A DNA stretch of 64,000 nucleotides from Acridotheres tristis (taxonomy: Eukaryota > Chordata > Aves > Passeriformes > Sturnidae). The notes under the pieces are model-generated. The model was not told where the DNA came from and did not search any database. It saw only the letters and a program-made list of their open reading frames with translations. Shown here piece by piece: positions 51,640-60,800 of the stretch. The stretch is taken from positions 6,829,976 to 6,893,975 of the forward strand of contig CM072889.1 in the NCBI GenBank assembly GCA_037013685.1, read 5' to 3'. Each line of letters starts with the position of its first letter. The first letter of the stretch is position 1. The position numbers and the translations under genes are program-made.

Positions 51640-51834
51640 GCTTTAAGGACAGTCTCTGGCAAAGTGTCCTGGCTTCTTGCACTGAAAGTAGATGACATGT
51701 TGGAGCTGCTCTGGTGACATCGGTTGCCTTTTTACTCCTGATGTCACAGCTGCTGCAGTCTTTGGGTTTGACAGTCCCAGCTTCCTCTCTGGTACACAGA
51801 AGAATTCTGCTTTCTTAGCACAGGCTTCGATCAT
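51640..51834 (-). pseudogene. gag: gag nucleocapsid with a damaged zinc knuckle
   Basis: The frame contains YFQCKKPGHFARDC, a CCHC zinc knuckle in which the first Cys position is Tyr (codon at 51690-51688). The remaining Cys, His and Cys are in register. Knuckles bind genomic RNA for packaging, so this one should not coordinate zinc normally. The frame is then lost in a Lys/Arg-rich stretch before the protease reading frame. Confidence 0.88.
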
Positions 51835-52460
51835 CTATGCTAGTGTGGGTGGAGGATCGATAGGCAGACCTAGGATAACCCTGCAGCAGGCTTCACTGGC
51901 ATTTCTCTGAGCCATCTCTTTAATAAGTCCTGCCTGTGCTACTGGATCGTCTACTTCTCTTTCCACCTGTGCACGAAGGAGGTCCAAAAATCGCAAAAAA
52001 CTTTCTGAGGAATATTGTTCAATATTAATATAACTACCTTTAGTTTCAACCGTTGGTAACTGGTTAAAAACCTTTTCTGCCACCCCACAGATTTTATCCA
52101 GAATGAATTTGGGTAACACCCGAGCTTGGTCCTCGGGGGTTAGCCCACTCCCCTTCACTACACAGATGTTCATAGGTGATGTCATTTCCATCTGCATCTG
52201 TTGCACCTTGGTTGTTCTGCTTAAGTTCCCGCAGGAGTCCCTTCAGAGATTGCTTCCAAGTATTTTCCCAGAGGTCAAACTCCGAGGAGGTTAGGAGACA
52301 CTGGAAGAGATCTCGGAAGTCGGCCAGGACTAATTTGTAGCATTTTAGGGTAACTTTCAACATTCCCTTAAAGATCCCACTACCTCGGCCAAACTCCCTT
52401 TGGGTCTTACAGATTTCCTTTTTGTTTTGGTAGGAGAAAGGCTGATAGGTTCTAATTCCA
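51835..52460 (-). pseudogene. gag: gag capsid region, frameshifted
   Basis: Two overlapping - strand frames cover capsid. The first, from about 52460, has betaretroviral N-terminal-domain features ending in ITYEHLCSEGEWANP. The second, from 52206 to 51835, continues with EDQARVLP and carries the major homology region and C-terminal domain (YSSESFLRFLDLLRAQVER, then DPVAQAGLIKEMAQRNASE). The switch of frame at about 52110-52140 is a disabling frameshift. The identification rests on family resemblance and its place between matrix and nucleocapsid. Confidence 0.88.
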
Positions 52461-52529
52461 TTTCTTCTACCAGTATATATGGCAGGGGCAGCTGATGGTA
52501 TGGCTTCCTCTACGTGGCTTTGATCCCCA

Positions 52530-53000
52530 GGATACCTCCCCCCGGGGTCGACCCCCCCGCCCCCACCACCATGGGGACCAGGAAGGGGCCTACCCCCCCC
52601 CCCACAGGAATGGGAGGCGGCCCCACCCCGTGGCAAAAGGGAGCCACCTCGCCCCCCATTGGAATCGGGAAGTGGGGCACTGCATTGCCCACCCCTGCAG
52701 CAACGAGGATGCGGCCCACCTCCCCCTGCACTGGGATTGGGAAGGGGTCCACCTCCCCCCCCACTGGGATGGGGCAGCACACCACCCCCCCTCCATGGGA
52801 GACAGGAGGCAGGCCCCCCACCCCTTCACCATGGGGACCGAGGGGCAGGGCATTGCCCCTCCCTGCTCCTGCAGGGGAATCAGGAGGAATCCCCCTCCAC
52901 CCACCCGCATGGCAATTGGAAGGGAGACGCCCCCCCCACCCCCTCCCCACGTGGGAATCGGGAGGCAGAGCGCCACACCCCCGCCCCTGCTTCTGTGGCA
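52530..53000 (-). repeat. GC-rich imperfect tandem repeat inside gag (Gly/Pro-rich segment)
   Basis: Between matrix and capsid is about 470 bp of extremely C-rich (+ strand) sequence built from degenerate copies of a roughly 30-40 bp unit, of the form cccccCACTGGGATtGGGaa. In the frame running into capsid it encodes Gly/Pro-rich peptide such as PSGGGGGPLPNPSAGGGG; another frame gives IPVGGGVGP-like repeats. Betaretroviral Gag has a Pro-rich region here, but this one looks expanded by repeat slippage. Long open frames on both strands here reflect the missing A/T-rich stops. Confidence 0.75.
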
Positions 53001-53697
53001 ACCCGGAGGCAGGTAAACATGGAGCCACCCAGGAGGGAGTGGCAACCGTGGGAACCAGGATTGCAACAGATGGGGGAGGGGTTGCAGGATGACTTCATGC
53101 AGGGTGGGAACATGGAGGAGGGAGGGGGAGTGTCCAAAGGGAGGAAAGTGTTACGGGAGGGGAAAGGGTTGGGGGCAGGGATGAGCAGGTAAAAGAGATT
53201 GTGGGAAGAAGAAAGGTAAGATGGAGGATTGGCCACGTGGCTGCCGCCATTTTGGACCCCCACCATGTGGTCACTGGCATGTGGGTAGAAGGGTTCATCT
53301 TTACGCTGAAGCCAGGGTGTAAGAACTGGGGTAGAGGGGTGGCCTCTTAGTCTGAGGACAACTGCCAGAGTCAGGGTGCTGGGTGGGAGGCGAGGGGCCA
53401 GGGAAGCTGCAGCTCTGCTGGGTTCCCTGCATTTCTCAGGGTGCCCCGTGTGTCTCATCCAGCTCAGGGGCTGAGGCCTTAGGAGGAGGGTTAGGGGAAA
53501 CCGGGGTTATTTCCTGTGACTGTCTCTTTATTTCCGTTTTTATCAATTCCTTTCGAACTAAAATGAACAAAGGAAAAAATTTTGATACTGTTTTGTTTCC
53601 CTGTTCTACTTCAGAGAGTTAAGAAGTTTCCAATTTCATCCCAGGAAGAGAGAGAATCTACATTTTGTAGGGTATCTTGAGGGACGTGAAAAGATAA

Positions 53698-53811
53698 CTA
53701 GCACACAAATCGCTTTAACTGTTTCCTAGAGATGGTAACATTCCCACTTTTTAAGATATCCCGAACTTGGGAATATACGCTTCTTTGTTGCGAAGAAAGT
53801 TGACAGCCCAT
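53698..53811 (-). pseudogene. gag: gag start: matrix N-terminus, truncated by a stop
   Basis: On the - strand an ATG at 53811-53809 opens a frame beginning MGCQLSSQQRSVYSQV. Gly2 followed by Ser in MGxxxS is a likely N-myristoylation signal, as at the start of retroviral matrix proteins, and Cys3 could add palmitoylation. The frame stops after 37 residues at a TAG (53700-53698). Matrix-like sequence continues beyond it and is interrupted again, so this gag cannot be made intact. The start was chosen for its myristoylation motif and its place after the leader; it is too short to stand out as an open frame. Confidence 0.7.
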
Positions 53812-54504
53812 TTTGATGTTAAAAGCAATCTATGCAAATCTGGTTTACCTTTCTTTGCAATACAACCAAGGCAGGGATGGGTTCGCTGCCTTCCCCTCCC
53901 CACATGACTCTGGTGTAGGAGGAGTGACTGCACTGACATGCCGCGCGCCTTTTAAACCACCGCCAGCAAGAGCCTTGCCACTGCTGCTTGCAATGCTGCT
54001 GCTGCTGCCAGCTGCCCTGCGCTGTGCCGCTGGACCACACCGGCTGCCCTGCACCGCTCTGCTGACATCCCTGTGGGACCTGCATGGCTGCTCCACTGCC
54101 TGCACCAGCCCCTCTGTTCCTGGCGCCACGCTATTTCCGGCCCTGCGCCGCACCCGAACTCGCGCCGCTCCTTTGTCCCCTGCACTGCTCCAGCCACGCA
54201 TGTGGCGCCTTTATCCCCCCAGCAGGAATCCGCTTCCACCACAGCTAGGGGCTATAATCATCCTTCCTGGGGTCCTCGGCGCTGCAGAGTCCTTACAAAG
54301 AAAGTCCCCATCTAGACCGACCCGCCTCTGGGCTCAGGCGAGCTACCAGTCTGTCTCTGTCGGCAACTGCTGTGTAAAAAAGAAAAGGCAGCTCGTGATG
54401 TCAGAGTAGCTGTACGATCCACAGGCTTATAATTCATGAGTGGAATCCAGCCTTTACCATGGGGCCTCTCACCGTATGGGAAGCCCTATGTTTGGAGTGC
54501 CAGC
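53812..54504 (-). other. Proviral leader between 5' LTR and gag
   Basis: About 690 bp separate the 5' LTR from the gag start. The segment is much more GC- and CpG-rich than the surrounding intron. The short open frames here on both strands look like products of base composition, and none resembles a known protein. A packaging signal and the major splice donor would be expected here but I cannot point to them. Confidence 0.6.
54485..54502 (-). promoter_or_regulatory. Probable proviral primer-binding site
   Basis: Two bases inside the 5' LTR end, the - strand reads TGGCACTCCAAACATAGG. The position and the leading TGG are those of a tRNA primer-binding site. The start resembles the lysine-tRNA type used by betaretroviruses (TGGCGCCC...), but it has diverged, so the primer tRNA is only a guess. 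Confidence 0.55.
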
Positions 54505-54895
54505 TGAGGTAAATCCCTTTTTCCTCTCTGATCTTCCGGGTAGCTCTGGATCAGAGAGGGGTGGGAAATCCTCATAGACAAAGGCAAAGAACCAAAGAAG
54601 GCTCTTTTCTCCTGTGGGAAGGTGATCCACAGTTTATTCTGTCCACATGGCAAAAGGAGAAAAAGCGAGAGAGAAGATGGCGGGCACTTTTAAACTCAGG
54701 GAAAGGGGAGGGGAGGAACAGACCCGTGACCAATGGGACACCGGCGATGGGGAGGGGCTAAGGGAGGGCTGAACCAACTTCACAAGCTCCGGGGAGATAC
54801 AGGGCAAACCATTTTCTCAGTTCAATATGAAACATAACAGTGCAACATAAAACCATGAACAGTACAACTTACAAAACAAACAGTGCAATACAACA
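54505..54895 (-). repeat. Proviral 5' LTR
   Basis: The copy is 391 bp. On the - strand it begins TGTTGTATTGCACTG and ends GATTTACCTCA, with the TG...CA ends of retroviral LTRs. Read on the - strand it holds an inverted CCAAT box (54730-54734), a TATA-like TTTAAAA (54688-54694) and an AATAAA poly(A) signal (54633-54638), in that order, as expected for U3-R-U5. It differs from the 3' copy by a duplicated 5-bp gggag (about 54709-54718) and roughly ten substitutions. Confidence 0.95.
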
Positions 54896-57541
54896 ATCTT
54901 GTAGGAATTTCCTGATGGCCCAAGTAGGTGCAGTGGCACTTGGTTCCTTCAGAAAGACCTGGCTTCAATTCCGTGGTGCTTGTAGTACTGGAAGACACAA
55001 GGTATCCTCAGAACTCATCTTTATGTACTGATAGCATCATCTGACATAATATTAGTATATATAAGCACCCAGAAAATAGCTAAGAAATCTCTGTATCTGC
55101 AGATTTTTTTTTTTTTTTTTTGTGAAAGTAGCTTTTCCAAAAGCATGAGACCCTTTTCTGTCGGTGTATGACACCAAAGTGGACCCCATAACTGCTGAAT
55201 TCATTACATTTAACTGATTTATGCTTTACTGACCTTGTTATGTAAGGAACACTTGCTTTCTCCCATTGATTTTATCCATGTTTACACTGAGAGTCTGTGG
55301 TAGAAAAGGGATTTCCTGGATGTAAAATCCTACATGCTTCTTTACCTGCTTATCAAGCTGTTCCTATCCCTGCATCTGAAAAAGGTCACATGTCTTAAAT
55401 AATTTCACACTGTGGAGGGTTTATGATTTCTAAAGAGCTGTTACATGAGAGATGGTTTTAAATTAGGGCACATCCAGAGGAATTAATCTCTTATATATCC
55501 TGTTATTTGATGCAAAAAGGGAGAAACAGTGGTATCATTAAAACACCATAATAGCTTTTTTCTGAAACCCAGATTTTTTTTCCAAACTTGTGTAGACAAT
55601 GGGAGCCCACATCAGCATAAAACTTAGAGGAATCATGTTCATGTTGACTTGGATCACATACTTGTCCTGAGGCGGGATGAGCTGCAGGGTCCCTCATATC
55701 CAGGGTAGTCCTCAATCTCAAGTACAAATGCACTTGGCTTGGCAGCCTCTACATTAATGTGGACTGGAGGTCAACCAGCCCAGAGCTTTATCTCTGCCAG
55801 AAGCAGAAGTTAGGCAGCAAAGAACAGCAATTACGGAGACGTCCTCCATGGGGACTATCCTCCAACTTTCCTGCACACAGTGTTTTGCACTTCCAGAAAC
55901 ACACATCCTGTGTTTAGGAGGCACCAATGGACTTACTTTCAATGCAAAGTCTTTCCTGCAGTCAGTTTATACCTCCTGTCCCCACAATGTTGTGTGGCGG
56001 GAAAAAGTCTTTTGTTTGTTTTAAACACTTTTCCTTATATTTTCACTGTAATCCACTCAAGTAGTTATTCTTTCAGAAAAGAGAATATGATTAGTCATTG
56101 TTCTTCATTCCTGATATTACATCCCTCTGTTGTATAGACCAAGGAGTCTTCCTACTATATAATATAATATAGCCCACCAATGAGCTATATAGACACAAGG
56201 CAAGTCTCTCTGCAATTGGAAAGGAAGATTCTGTCTGCTCTGTTAGGCAGAGACAGTGTTAGTGAGATAAACATGTTATTTTCAGGTTTTCCATACAAGG
56301 AGCTATTTGCATGGTAATGCTCTTCTGACTACAGACTGGATATAATGTCGCTCTAAACACGTCTCAGTTGTTTGTGAAAATGGCCAGATGGATTCCTTGG
56401 GAAAATGTGGGCAGGTGAAAGAATGATTTGGCTAAAACTTGATATCATCCAAAACTATGAAATACAAGGGTTTTGTAAGAAAGAAATCAGAATTTTAAAT
56501 TGGAAATGAATGCTATTAAGAGTGTAGTCATGTAGTCCATTAAATTCTGTAGAACTGTGAAAATATTGGAAGTGACTTCTTGCTTCAGGGAAGAAAACAT
56601 TGCCTTCTTTGAGTGACCTTTATACTCCCTTCTTTTATAGTCCCTTTTAAAATCTTCAGTAGAAAGAAATGTCATTTTCCCCAAACACCTGCATATGTTT
56701 AAATTTACTGTAGTTTTAATGACTTCCAGATATGTGTTTTGAGATTATAGCTTGTGTAAAAATCCTGCTGCTTTTTATCTTTTCAAAATACGTTTGTTTT
56801 CCATCAGCCACAAGTTTGTTAAGCAGAAAGATTTCTGGTGTTTATTGTCTTTTCCTGCCATAAAATTCATCTTCTCCTCTGAAGGGCATCTGACTTGACT
56901 TGGTATGGTTTTCTGTCCCAACCATCGTTGGAAATGCAATCCATTAACATTTGATATCTTGACATTTCAATTGACCTCTCATTTGCAAAGCGCAGTGGTA
57001 TTTTTCATGGCCTTTTCATCCTTGATTATACATGGGATAGGAGTGCCTGTTTCTCCTGACTGCACTTTAAAAATATGTTTGTTTTACCGGCTGGAGTGGC
57101 ACCTTGTTTTTGCCTCCCTGGCTAGACCTTATTCTGCATGGAAGGTCTGAAGTCTAAGGAAGTCATGCAGAGCCAAAAGATTTTCTTACTGACTCACCAA
57201 GCAGGAGGGTGAGCAAGTCAGGCTCTGAGGGTCAGTTAATGTATGCAGCAATAGAAGTAACCATAAACAGATCTCCTGCTCCCACTGGCAAAAATGCAGG
57301 CCAGTAGGCTGGCTCTGAAAGTTGTTTTGTTTTTGACCAGCCAGATCAGGCACTTGTACCCAACAGAAGTAGGGAAGAGGCAGCATGCTATTGGTACACA
57401 TGGAGCTCTTCTACTGCAGGGTATCTCTTGGCCTGTGTTTAAAAAGGGGTGAAAAAAGTGTGTTATGACAAGGTTGAAAAAGCCTCCCATTCATGGATAA
57501 TTGTATGGGAGGATGGTCACATATATGTATATGAAAGAGAG
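54896..57541 (+). other. AFF2 intron, right flank of the provirus
   Basis: Unremarkable AT-rich sequence with a T18 run at 55104-55121. No exon, RNA gene or recognisable repeat was seen. Confidence 0.6.
55104..55121 (+). repeat. T18 homopolymer
   Basis: Eighteen consecutive T, about 210 bp right of the provirus. No antisense retrogene is recognisable next to it. Confidence 0.95.
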
Positions 57542-57772
57542 TCAATTTAACTTCGATATAAGGAAAACATTTTTAACATGAGGGTGGTGAAATACTGGCA
57601 CAGGTTGCCCAGAGAGATGGTGGATCCCTCTTCCCTGAAAACATTCGAGGTCTGGTTGGACAGGGTTCTGAGCAACCTGATCTAGTTGAAGCTGTCCCTG
57701 CTCAGTGCAGGGGGTTTGGGCCAGATGACCTTTATAAGATCCTTTCCAACCCAAACCCTTCCATCGTTCTGT
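57542..57772 (+). mobile_element. CR1 LINE 3' end, sense, with a microsatellite at its tail
   Basis: CR1 3' phrases are evident: GAGGGTGGTGAAATACTGGC, CAGGTTGCCCAGAGAG, GTCTGGTTGGACAGGG, CAACCTGATCTAG, GATCCTTTCCAACCC, ending CATCGTTCTGTG. The CR1 terminus normally ends in a short ATTCTRTG repeat. Here it runs directly into TA dinucleotides. Confidence 0.92.
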
Positions 57773-57801
57773 GTATATATATATATATATATATATGTAT
57801 A
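57772..57801. repeat. TA dinucleotide microsatellite
   Basis: About a dozen TA units with a TG interruption follow directly on the CR1 3' terminus, consistent with growth from the CR1 tail. Confidence 0.95.
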
Positions 57802-60800
57802 TACATGAATACATAGACACCTGTGGGCCATAGTTACCTATGGACATTTGTCTATATGGACAGGACATTTGCTAAAGGACTTAAACCACTTTTAAAGAAA
57901 CAACAAACCCAAACCTGCTATAACTTATTCTCAGTAAAGCTCCCAAGCAATTTCCACATGTCACTGTTTATCTCTGATTCTAAACCTTCCTTCCTCACAT
58001 TTCTCTTCAGACTATTTCTGGCAAACTACTAAATCAGAAAGCACCAATTCAATTAGTTCTAAAAATCCATTATAACATAGTGCCTAAACTGCCTGCCCAT
58101 ATTAATTTCTCGAAGAAATCCATTCATATTTATATTTTAATACTTTAACACTAGCATGCAAAAGCACTCAAATCTCCAGCAGAAATCAGGAAAAAGCCTA
58201 CTCACAGGCAGTTATAGACAATGTTCTTTAGCCCCTGATCCTCCTAGTCTGTCCACTGTAGCATCCTCACAGGAGCAACGATTGGTCAATGAGATTGGTT
58301 TATTGCATCAGCCATAAAGTCCCTCCAAAATTTCAAAAGATCTCCAAATGCCCCAGACTGCCAGCTGGAGTCTGTAGAGACCCACCATACTCACAGCGGA
58401 GTTGGCACCTGCAGTGTCGCTCTGGAACCAAGAGGCACAGGCTGCTGCTTATTCCCAGTGAGCTTTGTTTAGGGGCTGCATTTCCTCAGCAGAATGTGAA
58501 TTCTAGAAATGTTGCAAAGGATTACTTTATTCTCACAAGTTAAAGGCTAGTGTTGGAAATGGATTGTAGAACTCCTGCTTTTCAACTGTTTGCAAAGAAA
58601 CGCACATATTAATTCTTTTCTAATGATATTGCATTAATCCCTAAATACTGATTTTTATGTAAATTTTGACTCTTGCAAAGCTCTGACAATTCAGCTATCC
58701 CCATGTGCTTTATCAGAGTTCAATTGCTCCTTTATATCTTTTTTCCTTTTTACAGTACCATTTGCTTTACTCCAAAGTTATCACAGCAGCTAGAAGATGT
58801 AGTACTTTAGATATAAAATAATAAGTGTATTTAATATTTTACCTTTATTTTCTGAATTTGTTCCTCTGACACATCTTGTTAGAGAAATTTTTATCAGTCC
58901 AAAGGATAACTACAGTAGGGCTGTTTTTATTTCTAGGGAAATGATGCATGATAACTATTGGCCGTGCCCAAAGCAGTAAATCAGTCCTGTTCCAACCACA
59001 GAATGTATTAAAAGTCTGTAGCCTGGGGTAATGAGTTAAAATTTAGTTGACTAGCAGTTTGTTTTGACTTAGAAATGTACAAATGAGTCACATTGTCTAA
59101 GTACTGAAATATGAAACAGGTGGTGCTTTATTAAGGTTTTCAGCTACCACCACAACAGGTACCTGGAGAGAGAACATGTTTTTCAAATGGGCGTAATGCA
59201 CTTTTATAGTGAAACGCTTCCAATTTGATTGTGTAATTTATAGGTGATGGTTAAATTACCTCATGGCCTGTGTAGTGCACAGTGTTTGCTTACAAGATGA
59301 TGAGATGGATAGATGTTCACCCTATCTCTTACAAATCTGAATGCACACCATCAGTATCAAGCACCACTGGCTATATCCATCTGTGAGATGTCCCTCAGCT
59401 GCTGAGGTGCTCAGTAGCCATCACAGAACTTCAGACACCTGGAGAACCTTTGTATTTGGATCCTTGTATTTACAGAGACATGTATATACCAGTTGATCAA
59501 GGCTAATCATGCATTTCTATAAAATCTGTCAGGAGTCTTGCAGCTGATGGGAAAAAAAGGTATTTTCATTTTAACTGGGTCACTTTTGTTATTTTTCAAA
59601 ACATTTTTACACCTTCATTGTGATGCAGCTTGTCAAGATTAAATTTAGGTCCGTTTTTAAAAGTGGTGATAAAATGAAAGAGCCAAACAAAACCTTATTT
59701 TGCCTGACTCTTCTTGATGGGAAAAAAGTTAGTTAATATCAATATTTTTAGTTTTTCAGTAGTTTTAGTATGTATCTGCTGTTGATCAAAGAAGCACCCA
59801 TTTGTTCCTACTCACTCATCCTGTGATTTTGATACTTATAGATTTTATATTTGTCTTCCTGGATATTATTTTTTATTTTAAATTACTTAGCATCTATTTA
59901 AACCATTATTCCAAGTATTTGCTTTGGACGTTGCATCAAATAACAACTATTTTCGAAGTACCTGTGATTTTTTTTACATTAATGCTTTAAAAATGTGTTT
60001 CCAATATTGCAACCAATCAACAAATGCTAGGAAAACTGAAGGAAAGTCCTGATCCTGATATAACTGGGAGAACCTGTGCTGCTGGTTTTAGGACAGCTGG
60101 CTGAATCCAGCATGGGAACCAGCATTCAGATCTCATACCCCTGAATTTCACTGTCACACCATTTTTGTGCTACTGGAAGATAAATTACCAGAGCAAAACT
60201 GTTACTGGTAGAGTATGTATAAGACTATATGGTTTAGTTAGATTCAAGCATTTTCTAGACACTATACAGATGAAGATCTCTGCCTTGGAGAGCTTGGTAA
60301 GAGGCAGTGGATAAAACTACAATGCAGTGGGATTTCACTGAAGCTGTATCTTTGAAATTTGTATTTCCCCAGCTGTATCTTTGAAATCTGTGGGCATGTG
60401 TCTGCTGTCCTTTGGACTGTAAAACTTCACAAATTTCCCTGGCCTTTCTCCTACTTCTTCTTGGTGTGCAAGGGGACAATGAAGTTTCCTTTTCTTTCTG
60501 GCTTGTGGTCCTGTGGTTATATATCTAGTAAGGCTCCTCTGTTTAGTATGATCAAGAAAACAGGTCTGAGTAAACATGGTCGTCCTTGTTATCACCTTTT
60601 CAATGCCCCAAAAAACATGCTGCTATATTGCAAAAGGTCCTTTACTTCGGCAGTGAATAAGTGAAATAAAAGGAAAACAGGTGTCTTTCAAGCATCTTTT
60701 TTTAAAAAAATACAACTACAAAAAATAATGATCTTGTTCTAAGTGAAAGAAGTAGAAAAATATTCCAATCATTTATGACCAATGAATACGAAAGAAAGCT

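Larger units (their letters stand above)
46985..54895 (-). mobile_element. Full-structure class II (betaretrovirus-like) endogenous provirus, defective
   Basis: Two direct LTR copies (46985-47370 and 54505-54895) enclose, in - strand order, a primer-binding site, leader, gag, dUTPase-like and protease domains, reverse transcriptase, RNase H, integrase, a deleted env and a polypurine tract. The dUTPase-like segment ahead of protease and the WGRD...QWG ending of protease are betaretroviral traits. The element is antisense to AFF2 in the intron after exon B, the orientation usually tolerated in introns. By hand count the LTRs differ by about ten substitutions and one 5-bp indel, so insertion was fairly recent, but the genes carry many frameshifts and stops. 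The flanking 6-mers (acgttg left, atcttg right) match at only four of six positions, so the target duplication is not clean. Confidence 0.97.

Noticed and set aside
52495..53192. Long + strand open frames of 173, 192 and 177 codons across the proviral gag repeat
   Set aside because: They overlap in all frames, are Pro/Gly/Arg-rich, and arise because a C/G-rich tandem repeat lacks stop codons. The retroviral frame is on the other strand.
52590..53458. Alternative - strand frames (158 and 192 codons) considered as the true gag segment between matrix and capsid
   Set aside because: They lack retroviral motifs and do not run into capsid. The frame continuous with capsid is the one ending at 52094.
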